DNA of 64,000 nucleotides from Phytophthora colocasiae. Taxonomy: Eukaryota > Oomycota > Peronosporomycetes > Peronosporales > Peronosporaceae. Location: contig JAGKQI010000061.1 of the NCBI GenBank assembly GCA_018806915.1, positions 744,001-808,000 on the forward strand, written 5' to 3'. A model generated the notes under the pieces. It was not told where the DNA came from. It saw only the letters and a program-made list of their open reading frames with translations, and did not search any database. Of this stretch, positions 38,867 through 48,933 are shown piece after piece (within the stretch, counting starts at the first letter, position 1; the number at the start of each line of letters is the position of its first letter). The position numbers and the translations under genes were made by a program.

Positions 38867-39530
38867 TCATTCTTCCATCTCCTGTTGAAGTTCCCGAAGT
38901 TTGTCCTCCACTTCACGTGGAAGATCAAGCTCGTCATTCCAGCCAGTATTGCGCTTGAAGTAGAACACGTAGTTCACAGTCCACGACGACCCACCGAGCG
39001 GGGGAAGTGCCCAAGCGAGGTACCAGTCCGTTCGAATCGTTAAATTCAGCTGTAAAGTGCCTTTTGTCAGCGTTTTCAGGGTGCGCGAGGCTTCCCCCCA
39101 CAAGGATTGACAGCAGCCTTCGCCTGAGTCCGATTTGTTGGAATCAGCGCTCGGAGTGTCGTTGGAATACACTAGAATGTTCCGGAAAAGCTACTCGCAA
39201 GCAATAATAAAAGTTAATGCTGCAAGATATCACACTGTAGCAAGCTGTGACTTACTTTTGTATAATCTTTCACTGTGATGTCTGCGATCCTGTTCTTGGC
39301 TGTGAGGTATTTTTCCATTTTCAGGTATCCCGTGCCCCTAGCAATACAAGTAAGTTACCCCTTGAAAATGAGTTTATCTTTCCTACCAATGTGTTAACGT
39401 ACCATTTCTTCCCACTTCGATCCACCAGGACAATGTGCAAATCTCCATCATCATCAAATAGGATAAAGCCAAACTTCTCCTCCCAACCTTCGAACGTTGT
39501 TATGCCACTCACAAAGAACTCATCCGACAT
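38867..39530 (-). CDS. Three-exon small protein, paralogue C
   Basis: Exons 39530-39403, 39337-39256 and 39190-38867 (177 residues). It starts MSDEFFVSGITTFEGWEEKF, then FDDDGDLHIVLVDRSGKKW, GTGYLKMEKYLTAKNRIADI, LFRNILVYSNDTPSADSNKS, LKTLTKGTLQLNLTIRTDWY and WTVNYVFYFKRNTGW, ending in a short helix. Exon 2 is again 82 bp with the same phases. The acidic linker of B is shorter here. Function unknown. Confidence 0.75.
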
Positions 39531-39835
39531 GTTTCCTTTTGAGAAGTGATCGCTTTGTGTATCCTTCTTCTCTTATCGCTATCTTTCAATCGTGGTGTTC
39601 AGCTTCCTTTTGAGAAATGACCGAGACTGTATTTCCACCGTGCCTCTGGTCATTTTCACTCCATCTAAAAAGCAATTATTGTAAAGTTCTTAAGAATTTC
39701 ATTCCTGAGTATGTCAAAACGAAAATAAAACTGAAATGTCGTTAAGTCCAGGGAATCAGGTTGCTTTTAATCATTTCTCCGTCAGTAAACTCAAGTAAAC
39801 GCATATGATTGGCCGAAATTCTCTTCCAAAGACGA
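39531..39835. promoter_or_regulatory. Upstream region of C carrying a duplicated promoter segment
   Basis: Reading on the minus strand, CACTTCTCAAAAGGAAAC directly precedes the ATG of C. A second copy (TCATTTCTCAAAAGGAAG) lies at about 39603-39622, followed by GTGCCTCTGGTCATTTTCAC, which is also found inverted at about 37590-37610. C therefore appears to have been duplicated together with the A/B promoter. The rest leads to the start of the gene at 39836. Confidence 0.5.
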
Positions 39836-41522
39836 ATGGCTGACGCCTATAACAATATGGCGGAGGAAGTGCTCAAGTGCGCGCGCTTTGGCGATGATCA
39901 GGAGCTCAAGACGCTTCTCCAGTCCGTAATTGGCAGTGAGAGAGATGATTTCGTCAACTTTGTGCAGCCAGAGACACTCAACACGCCATTGCATATGGGT
40001 GGGTGGATGAAATAGTGTTTTTTTATAGTTTTTTTTCCTAATATTTATTGAATTTTTAATTGCAGCTTGTGCTAATGGTCATGCCGAATGTGTTCGTGAA
40101 CTATTGAGCAATGGAGCTAAACATTTGCCGAATTCCAATGGAAATCTGCCACTACGTAATGAGATTTCTGCATGATCTGGTCAATTTTTTCTGAAAATTC
40201 TAATATTTTCTTTCAGACTGGGCTGTGCAGAACAAACACCGGGACGTAGTGAAACTACTGATTGAAGGTGTTCAGGACCTGGACGTATTGGCTCGCAACA
40301 ATTTCGGCCGTGGTTCTATCACTGAAGCTTATCAATGTGAAGACACGGAGATCTGTAAGTTTTTTTCAGTATCTACATTTCTAAAAAGGTCAATAACTAA
40401 CCCTTTTTAATTTCTACAGTGGCAATGCTACTGGAGCACGGCTCAGCTACCGAGGAACGTCTGGCAGAAGGCACTGGAATGGGTGCAGATGCAATCAAGG
40501 AGGAGATCGAGGAGGACGGAGACGAAAGTGACAGCAACTCCCCCAAGATCCTGCAGGAGACGGTGTTGGAGTTCAACTTCGCTCCTGGACTTCCGACTCT
40601 ACGTGCCAGAGAACTAGCGCTGGAGTGGGGCAAGGACGCGTTCGGATCGACAGCAGAGGAGGACATCACGGGTGTTTCCATCTGGTCAGCGGCTCTGATT
40701 CTCAGTCGGTGGGTCATTGACCACCGCGATATCTTCGACGGCAAACAGGTGTGCGAGTTGGGATCAGGCTGCGGTGTCAGCGGCCTCGCAGTACACAAGT
40801 ACACGAACGCAGCGCGTGTTGTGCTGTCCGATCTGTTCGCCCACACGATTCAGAACTTGGAGCACAACGTGGAGCTCAACAAGGAGACGGAGGTGGAGGA
40901 AGAGAAACAGGAAGCGCTCGTTCTCGACTGCTGCGGTCGATGTGGAGCCGTTCAACGCTTCACTCCTGACAATCCGGAAGGGAAACTCATGACGTGTGGA
41001 GGCTGCAGATCAGTGGCCTATTGCTCTCGAGAGTGTCAGAAGAAGGCTTGGAAGAAGCACAAGCCGGACTGCAAGGCCATCCGTGCTGAGCGTGAGCAGG
41101 CTGAGGCTTTGAAGGAGAGCAAGGCGTTGGAGGAAGGCATCGTTCAGGTGGAAGCTATTGACTGGGCACAGCAGGAGACCTGGCCGATCAGTTGTGATGG
41201 AGACAAGTTCGACGTGCTCTTCGGCTCAGACCTCGTGTATCATCAGGAAATTGTTCCGGTGCTTGTGAATGTGGTGGATGGAATGCTGGGAGCTGAAGGA
41301 AGATTCGTTCACGTTGCTTCTCAGGCGCGACACTCGCTGGTAGAATTCAAAGAGGCGATGGAGGCTCGAGGCTTCACTTGTTCTGTGGAAGAAGTCCCGG
41401 AGGCCTACAAGACGAATCCACTGGTGGGCAACGACGCTGTTGCCGAACTCTTCGCTCTACACTTCAACGAGATGAGCGACGTGTACTGCATCTACACTTT
41501 CACCCGTACGGTCCAGCCGTAG
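39836..41522 (+). CDS. Ankyrin - lysine methyltransferase (MTase_16) - MYND fusion
   Basis: Exons 39836-39998, 40066-40155, 40217-40354 and 40420-41522 (497 residues). Residues about 45-150 are two to three ankyrin repeats (NTPLHMACANGHAECVRELL, NKHRDVVKLLIEG). An acidic linker follows, then a Methyltransf_16-type domain: SAM-binding motif I VCELGSGCGVSGLAVHKY, and the family's later motif DVLFGSDLVYHQEIVPVL. Between these lies a complete MYND zinc finger (CCGRCGAVQ, CGGCRSVAYCSRECQKKAWK, HKPDC), so the finger is inserted inside the methyltransferase fold. Family members methylate lysines of specific proteins; ankyrin and MYND parts could recruit a substrate. The target is unknown. Confidence 0.85.
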
Positions 41523-41852
41523 ATTTAGATAGCTGGCACTTTTTTGTCTAATGGATCCACACGCTTTTCACTCTACACTATGGCGTCTGGAGAACGAACG
41601 GTAGTTTGTTCTACCTTTGTCTTTTTGCTGAGTGTCCGTTCGTTTGGTGGTGGTCGTGTACTGGGCATCAGAGACAAAATCTTGTACGAGCACCTGCCGA
41701 ACACAAGCTCCCAGTTGCCGTGGATACTACCGGTAGAATACGGACTGACCACTTTTCCACCATGAAGACGTCGATTCCGTGGGTGGCGATTGATCTGCAA
41801 CTCCACTGACGTCTACAGACACAAAACTGTTAGTATCTAGAGCTTAGTCATT
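41523..41852. other. 330-bp gap between convergent genes
   Basis: It lies between the stop of the ankyrin-methyltransferase gene and the stop of the DHHC gene. Short open frames occur on both strands but show no domain. Confidence 0.4.
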
Positions 41853-43007
41853 CTACCACTGATCTCCTCGCTCTACCTGCGCTGTGACGATGAGGAAAAC
41901 GTGCCAAATAGCGAGGATAGATACAGCCAACCCAGCAGCCGCAGAGATAGAGAAGGCGAACTGTAGAGCGTTGGACGCTGAGAGATTGAGTGATCGAATT
42001 TCAGCCAGCACGAGCATCTGCAAGTAAAAAAAAGTCTTAGTAAAAAAAAAACTATCATAAGAGAAACTACTCCACTAACTCGTGCGTATTGTTCCCGACT
42101 AAAATCTGTAAACGCCGCTCGGTAGCTCATGTAGGCTGCGTAGTAGCTCCCCACTGCCAGCCACACTAAGAACGTAAAGAAATACTACAAAAGTAATCGT
42201 TAGAGCCGACAACCAACTATAAAATCTTCAAGATTCTACCCGATAATTGTCCCGTCCGATGCAGTTGTTCACCCAGGGACAGTGATGATCCAAGTGTGCA
42301 ATGCATCGATCGCACACTGAGCAGTGGTGGGCACGAGGAGGACGGAAATGGCGACATCTTCGGCAGAAGGACATTCCGTCCTCCGCATTCGGTTGACGAC
42401 CACGTTGTCTGGCCACATGGACACTTTGAGGGTCCATTAGCTGCACGTGTGGTAGTTTCACTTGTTGCTTCCCGTCTGGATTTACAGCACTGGGCCGGAT
42501 TCTCGGTAGTAATATATTTTCTTTATCGTCGTCCTCTTCTTCTTCAATGTCCACATCCCAGAGTTCAGCTTCTACCTTCCATTTAGCTGTAATAACCCCC
42601 TAGTAGACAACAGGTAGAATTAGTAGAACGTTCTACTTTTTTCCCATCTTGACAAGTAGTACGTACCGGATTCGTTGCACAACACAATGCGTAATTAAAG
42701 TAAATGTTGAAGAGGAGAACCAACGATACTGCTACGTGACAAATGAGCTAATACAAAGAGAAATGTTAGAAAATCTACTTCCGTTCTACCTTCTCTATTT
42801 CTGTACTACCTGTAACGTCGAGCTCGCCATGATGGGGATGACGGCGTGTAGGAAGAGCCCTCCCACCAAGAAGATGAGCAGCATACCAATAGCCACACAG
42901 AATACCCCCGCGTACCGCATGAAGCAGCTGATACCTCGCACGAACGACGCTGCGCACAAGAAACCCCACTGCATCGGGTCGCGCCATTGAGGCGGGATGT
43001 TGAGCAT
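41853..43007 (-). CDS. DHHC palmitoyltransferase
   Basis: Transfers palmitate to cysteines of membrane-associated proteins. Predicted exons 43007-42810, 42747-42667, 42599-42240, 42184-42080 and 42017-41853 (about 302 residues), all phase 0. Two N-terminal helices ([38 protein letters not shown]) precede the zinc-binding [27 protein letters not shown] then [20 protein letters not shown], with all expected Cys/His present. Two further helices follow ([36 protein letters not shown]). An acidic insert ([12 protein letters not shown]) lies just before the CRD. Confidence 0.9.
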
Positions 43008-43193
43008 ATTGATATGAGGAGCTACAAACGGTAGTCCTTCTTAAAACCTATGATATAGCCTGATTTAAAATTGATTTTCTATGTTAAATGACTTGTCAGT
43101 TGGACTAAACCTCTGATATCACCTTGTCAACATAGTATGGTAGTTTCCATCATATTGTGGTAGAATAGTGCTCTCACGACTAGCAAAAACTGT

Positions 43194-44333
43194 TTACAGA
43201 GAGGACTTGTGTTCCAGTGTCGGGTAGTCTGTATAACCAAGGGACAATGCACCTTTAGCTGGCATGTAGAACGTTTTTCGATCCCAGGGATTCCATGGTG
43301 CATTGATCTTCAGTCGGTGCACCAAGTCCGGATTCGAGATGAATGGCCGGCCGTACGCTACGCAGTCTGCTGTGCCGTTCTCTATGACCTTTTCACCTTG
43401 AGCACGATCAAAACCGGACGATGTCATGAGTATACCATTGTATCGCGCACGGCAGAACGGCGTCGTGCCGTCTTCCGGCACTTGAGGTCCTCTGAAATGG
43501 AAACCGCGCGGTTCCACCACGTGAACGTACGCCAAGTCCAGAGCATTCATTTGCTTCAGGACGTAGCCGTAGGTATCAGCGGGGGTTGAATCTGTGCAAC
43601 CGAAGGTGACACCGAACGGGGACAACCGGATAGCTACTTGGCTGGAATCCAAGCTGGTCAACACGGCTTCAAGTGCTTCGAACATCAGTCTCGCGCGGTT
43701 CTCAATGCCGCCACCATACTTGTCCGTACGTTTATTCACGCCGTCGCACAGGAACTGCTCTAGTAAATACCCGTTAGCACCGTGTAGCTCCACACCGTCA
43801 AAACCGGCGGTGATGGCGTTTTCTGCCGCGCGTTTGTAGTCCGCAACGATTCCAGGGATTTCATGGGTCTCCAGTGCACGCGGCGTGACGTATTTGCCTC
43901 TACCTTCGCGTGTGACTGCAGAAGTGTTAACACCGTCCAAACCAACGGCAGAGGATGACACGGGTAGAATTCCGTTCGGTTGATTCAACGGGTGACCTAC
44001 ACGTCCCGTGTGCCAGAGCTGTATGAAGATCTTGCCGTCTTTAGCATGTACTGCACTCGTCACCTTCTTCCAGCCTTCGACCTGTTCGGACGTGAATAAA
44101 CCAGGAGCTCCGAAGTAACCGCGTGCAGTGGGGCTAATGTTAGTCGCTTCAGCGATGATGAGACCGCCGGGTGTGCTCCGTTGCGCGTAGTACTCAGCCA
44201 CGAGGTCCGTCGGGACTCCCGATTCGCCCGTTCGTAGACGCGTGAGCGGTGCCATCACGACGCGATGGTGTAATTGCACAGGTGTCTTGCCACCGAGCGT
44301 CAATGGAGAGAAGAGTTTGGACGTAGAAGTCAT
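43194..44333 (-). CDS. Old Yellow Enzyme (NADH:flavin oxidoreductase), copy 1
   Basis: FMN-dependent ene-reductase of the OYE / 12-oxophytodienoate reductase family, reducing alpha,beta-unsaturated carbonyls with NAD(P)H. 379 residues from MTSTSKLFSPLTLGGK. Visible family features are RVVMAPLTRLRTGESGVPTD, the substrate-binding His-Asn pair with Tyr in ELHGANGYLLEQFLCDGVNK, GIENRARLMFEAL, and ADCVAYGRPFISNPDLVHRL (FMN phosphate binding). It ends DYPTLEHKSSL. The frame is open upstream to 44561, but the chosen ATG matches copy 2. No introns. Confidence 0.93.
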   Translation of the reverse strand: MTSTSKLFSPLTLGGKTPVQLHHRVVMAPLTRLRTGESGVPTDLVAEYYAQRSTPGGLIIAEATNISPTARGYFGAPGLFTSEQVEGWKKVTSAVHAKDGKIFIQLWHTGRVGHPLNQPNGILPVSSSAVGLDGVNTSAVTREGRGKYVTPRALETHEIPGIVADYKRAAENAITAGFDGVELHGANGYLLEQFLCDGVNKRTDKYGGGIENRARLMFEALEAVLTSLDSSQVAIRLSPFGVTFGCTDSTPADTYGYVLKQMNALDLAYVHVVEPRGFHFRGPQVPEDGTTPFCRARYNGILMTSSGFDRAQGEKVIENGTADCVAYGRPFISNPDLVHRLKINAPWNPWDRKTFYMPAKGALSLGYTDYPTLEHKSSL

Positions 44334-44460
44334 TTTTTCTAAGAGGAGGGGAACCTGCGGAATGAGAAATGACAGACTCATGCAGCAGATCCAAAGTGCT
44401 GTGCAATGTGTTGACGTCAACGTGTTAGCTACTTGTCCTACTTGACCTTCGTGTCCAGAG

Positions 44461-47397
44461 TAGTGTTGTTTGCGCGCAAGTTCCGAATGCTCATAAATAT
44501 GTTCCGAATGCTCACTGCTCCTCTCCGCGCAAAAAATGCTCGGAATCGATGATGGATACATTCGAACTTACTGTTAGGTTCGGTGAACCTACACATCTAC
44601 AAAGTAGCCTCCTCCCTCTCTTCATCCTCTCCATCGGCTTCCGGGTAAGTCTGCAGCCTTGCTAAGTCTAAATTGACGCTTCCGTCCCCTGCGCTGTTGA
44701 TGTACACGTACGCTAACAATTCAACCTTCTTTGTCGACAGGCGATTCCTCCTCTTGGAGTAAGATTAAGTCGAAAATACTCCAGGCTCTCTCGCTCGATG
44801 CTGAAGACGTGGGGATGCTAAAGACAAGGTCTGCGAGAACAGAGATAGCCTTGTAGTTTTCTCCGGCGTTTCTCTGAGCTTCCCACCAATGGCGAGGGAA
44901 AACACCCGCGTTTTGCCTCTATCTTCTTCTGTCAGCCTCGTTTCGTGCTGGCAAAGGCAAAAACCACCCATTTAGCTGCTCGTGCGTGATATCAAGCGTT
45001 GAAACAGACCAGCTTTGTCCGCAAACTTGCAGGCTTCCTTAATGGTATCAGTTAGATCCCTGTCGATAAAAGCCGTCGGGGTTTGTGTTTGGGTCCAGAA
45101 GATACGCTATCCCCATTGCATTCGTATGAACGAACTTCCATCTTTGGTCCACTAGCTTCCGGAATTCAGCTCGCACCGTCTTCTAACACTCAACACCAAT
45201 TGGGACGTAGTCGGCATCGCGTTCATCGCTCTATTGCCCATTCTGCTCACCGAAAAGTGTGGTCTCACCATCGTTTGTCGGTGGTACAGCGGAATACCCT
45301 TGACGCAACCATTTAAAACGCTCGTATACGCGCGACGTAGGAACGCCATCGGACTCAAGTTCACGCAATGCCTCGACGATAGGATCTGGCATGGCCACCC
45401 ATGCGCGAGATTTCTCCAAAACATGCTTGACGAACTAAGCCTTGAACCTTTAGCTTGGGGTTTCCCTCAAGGCTGGCCGTTTATGATATCGTCGAAGTAG
45501 ACGTGCGTTTACTTGATTTCTGGAAAAATATCCTCGAGGACGCCACGATTCGTAGAACACTTCGCAGACAAGCATGGGTTGTATACCAGCGGGTTGCAAT
45601 TGGAATCTTAAGGAGCACACCGCTTTTGGCCGGGCTGAATATACATGTGTTGGAGTCGTCGGAATCGATCCAGCAGTGCCAGGTGATCACGGACAAATCG
45701 AGAAACAAGTAGAGCGTCGTCCAGTATTAATTTCATGAACGGTATCTTCTTGAAGACATCTTCCATCAATAAATTTAGGACATGTGCACCTTAACCTCCC
45801 CAAACACAGGAAGATGTTGCTCCAATAAGCTCCCAAGCGGCGCTCATGCTGGATGCGTTGTCCGTAAAGTACCCCTGCAACAATTGCTGTTGTCTGGCTT
45901 TGAACTTCAGCGATCACACGCTCCAGTTGGTCAGCCATACTCAGCTGTGTGCTGCTCTTCCCCCGTTTCACACGATGACCAAAACATGGATTTCATTCCA
46001 GGCGCAGCAACCATAAAGTTCACAATGCTGCTGCCATTAACATCAGTCCACGCATCAGTAACAATCGATACAAATCGATGGCGATTAATAGTGTTGATGA
46101 CGGCAGCTTTACATTCTTCCTTGACATCCACGAGAAGATCTCCCGACAGTTTGGCTCGAGATGGCAGGCGAAACTGTGGAGCCACCATAGCAAGAGAAGT
46201 CGAAATGTAGCATCATCAACAAGTGCGAAGGGTAGTGCGCAGCGAAAAAAACACGAGCCGAAGCATTTCAGACTCTCGTTGGTCAAATGGATGAGCAGTT
46301 GCTGCAGCACCTTCGCCACTAGTTTGCTCCGCAGCTGGAGATTTCTGTAGAGACCTCAGACGGCGCCGGAATGTTGTAGGCCTTTCTAAGAATCGCTTTG
46401 TCTAGCGGTAATATTCGACCACACTCGTCAAGTGCATGGGGAAGCATATTACGTTTAGGCGCAGCGCTCTTGAGGAATTCGATGGCAATGCAAGCACTCC
46501 ACTGAGGATGAGATCTCTCATCGCGGGCGGCGAAATGCTCCATATAGGACCGTGGTGCCGACCACCGCTTTGCCTTCCGCGCGATGCAGTCGCTCGACCT
46601 TGAAGGTTTACTGTCAAGCCCTCACGACGAGAGAGCGGCGGGGTGATCTAAACAAGGTTGCGGGCGGGGCGTTGAGCGCGGTGACGCTTGAGCACGAGTC
46701 GTTCGCCGGGAAGACAATGGAGGCGACGAGATCGCTACGCAGGTTCGTCTCTGGACAGCGAGATCGACGTTGCCCGTAACGGAGCGACTAGGAATCAGGC
46801 TTCGGTGAAGGACGCTTGGGAGGACAACGCCAGCAACGTTGATGCATCGCTTGCCATCGGGCTGTTGACTGTTGATGAGAGTTGATGCTCCGAAGCTGGG
46901 TGTCAACGACGAAGGCGAGGACTGAGCCAGTTGGATGGATACCTCAGAGGCACTGGATGCCAGTTCTAGAGCTGATGATTGACTAGAGAAGTACGATGCC
47001 AGTTGTTTGAGCTCATTATCGCCGTCGTCGTCGCCGAAACAGGAACTCTACAACTGAGCTTGTGTCGATCTCCGTGCACACTAGTACAGTAGTACATCGT
47101 TCTCACACTCATACTTCTTAAATAAGTGTACCTGTCAAATTTTATGAATTCATTGAGTGGGTGTAGTTTTTCCCTTTCACAAAGTATGAGTTGGCAGTCT
47201 TGATAATTGTCCACTCTGTGGAGAACAAGGTACGCGACTGAGTGCGCGTGTTTCTAGCGTCGACTTTTCCTACTATGAGTTTTTGTATGGGGGGATGGGG
47301 AGGTCCAGTTGTGAGCGCTCGGAGCAAGTTCGGAACTGCTCGGAACTGCTCCGAGCATTCCGAGCATTCCGAGCACAATTGCGCGCAAACAACACTA
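44461..47397 (-). mobile_element. hAT DNA transposon inserted at the OYE copy 2 stop
   Basis: The terminal inverted repeats read TAGTGTTGTTTGCGCGCAA from both ends. The flanks carry an exact 8-bp duplication GTCCAGAG (44453-44460 and 47398-47405), the hAT hallmark. Sub-terminal repeats built on TTCCGAATGCTC or its reverse GAGCATTCCGAGCA occur at both ends (44482-44545 and 47318-47375), typical transposase-binding arrays. The interior encodes degraded hAT transposase on the minus strand. Length is 2937 bp. Confidence 0.9.
44980..46560 (-). pseudogene. Degraded hAT transposase
   Basis: Fragments in several minus-strand frames form an oomycete-type hAT transposase. EHFAARDERSHPQWSACIAI lies near 46540-46480. 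A DUF659-like catalytic start is clear at 46080-45940 (HRFVSIVTDAWTDVNGSSIV, NFMVAAPG), continuing in another frame as MADQLERVIAEVQSQTTAIV (45935-45870). Near 45400-45240 there is AMPDPIVEALRELESDGVPT, and near 45140-45090 a segment reading WKFVHTNAMGIAYLLDPNTN. Frames are broken repeatedly, and the usual C-terminal dimerisation box was not found. Confidence 0.65.
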
Positions 47398-48519
47398 GTC
47401 CAGAGTGGGGTAGTCCGTGTAGCCCGTAGCCATCGGCACGTCCGGCAACGGGTAGAACGTCTTGTAGTCATAATCGTTCCAAGGCGCATCGACCTCAAGT
47501 CGGTGCACCAGATCCGGGTTGGAGATGAACGAGCGGCCATACGCGACACAATCGGCCAATCCTTTCTCCGTCACCTCAATCCCTTCGCTACGATCGAAGC
47601 CAGACGACGTCATGAGGACACCGTCGTACAGGTCGCGAGTGAACTTGGTAGTACCGCCTTCCGGGGCGTTCTGCGCCGTCGGATGAAGGCCACGAGGCTC
47701 TACAATGTGCAAATACGCGAGGTTGAGTGGACTCAGTTTCTTGATCACGTAGCTGTACGTCTCCTCAGGGGTCGAGTCCGTGCAGCCGAATGTGTTGCCG
47801 TACGGAGACACACGAATCGCCACTTGACTCGAGTCCAGACTGGAGAGAACACCGTCAAGCGTTTCTAGTGTCAGTCGGGCGCGGTTCTCAATGCTGCCAC
47901 CATATCCGTCCGTGCGTTTGTTGACACTGTCACACAGGAATTGTTCAAGCAGATATCCATTAGCTCCGTGCAGCTCGACACCGTCGAAACCAGCTTCGAT
48001 CGCATATTCCGCTGCGCGTTTGTAGTCAGCCACAATACCAGGTAGTTCGTGTGTTTCCAACGCACGGGGAACGCTGTACGGTTGTCTGCCTACTCTCGTG
48101 ACAGCAACGCTCAGACCGTCGTCCAGTACAATCGACGAGGCGGAAACCGGTTGCTCCCCGTTCGGCTGGTTCAAGACATGTCCGACTCGTCCACTGTGCC
48201 AGAGTTGCACGAAGATCTTGCCCTGCTTCTCGTGCACTGCGCGCGTCACCTTCTTCCAACCTTCTACTTGCTCGCGCGTGTACAGACCAGGTGATCCGAA
48301 GTAGCCGCGAGCCGTGGGGCTGATGTTGGTGGCTTCCGCGATGATTAACCCGCCGGGGGTACTACGTTGCGCGTAGTACTCGGTCACGAGGTCAGTCGGG
48401 ACGCCCGACTCGCCCGTTCGTAGACGCGTGAGAGGGGCCATGATCACTCGGTGCTGCAATTGCACGGGCTTCTTGCCACCGAGTATCAGTGGAGAGAAGA
48501 GCTTGAGGGCCTTGGACAT
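47395..48519 (-). CDS. Old Yellow Enzyme, copy 2 (stop codon from a transposon)
   Basis: 374 residues from MSKALKLFSPLILGGKKPVQ. It is very similar to copy 1 across its length, including ELHGANGYLLEQFLCDSVNK and ADCVAYGRSFISNPDLVHRL, so the two are a tandem duplicate pair on the same strand. It ends DYPTLD followed by TAG at 47397-47395, and those three bases are the end of the hAT element. Without the element the frame would continue four codons (TKVK) to a TAG just inside the other flank. The loss of four residues at the C-terminus is unlikely to harm the barrel fold. Confidence 0.93.
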   Translation of the reverse strand: MSKALKLFSPLILGGKKPVQLQHRVIMAPLTRLRTGESGVPTDLVTEYYAQRSTPGGLIIAEATNISPTARGYFGSPGLYTREQVEGWKKVTRAVHEKQGKIFVQLWHSGRVGHVLNQPNGEQPVSASSIVLDDGLSVAVTRVGRQPYSVPRALETHELPGIVADYKRAAEYAIEAGFDGVELHGANGYLLEQFLCDSVNKRTDGYGGSIENRARLTLETLDGVLSSLDSSQVAIRVSPYGNTFGCTDSTPEETYSYVIKKLSPLNLAYLHIVEPRGLHPTAQNAPEGGTTKFTRDLYDGVLMTSSGFDRSEGIEVTEKGLADCVAYGRSFISNPDLVHRLEVDAPWNDYDYKTFYPLPDVPMATGYTDYPTLD

Positions 48520-48933
48520 TGGAGAGGAAGGCGTGTGCGGACGACTGCGAATTGGATTGTGACGACCTCATTCATTCTTCACTCCGGGAAGGAGAGGCTG
48601 TGCAGCTCTCGTCATGAGACCCTCGTGTCATCAATGCAGTGGGATCCGCTTGCCTGGTCGAGGGACACTGATTCAAGTGTCCACTTTGTGTACACGCCAT
48701 TGCCGATCGTGAGGTGCAGGTTGCTGGTTGCGAATTCCAATGGCGATGACTGCGCCACGTAGATTGATGGTGGCTTGGATAAACAACTGACAGTTCAATT
48801 CGGCTATCGTTTCAATGGGATGGCAAGTTGCTGCTCTGTTGATGCACTATTGGCGCGCTGTTCATGAATCGTATATGACGATAATATAGGACGGCTATCG
48901 CTCCGTTCGCCGTCGTTGGCTGTATGCTACACC
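48520..48933. other. 414-bp gap upstream of OYE copy 2
   Basis: Presumed promoter of OYE copy 2 and 3' flank of the START-domain gene. No gene or repeat was recognised. Confidence 0.4.

Noticed and set aside
47395..48519. OYE copy 2 as a pseudogene
   Set aside because: Despite the transposon at its end, the reading frame is complete and only four C-terminal residues are lost.
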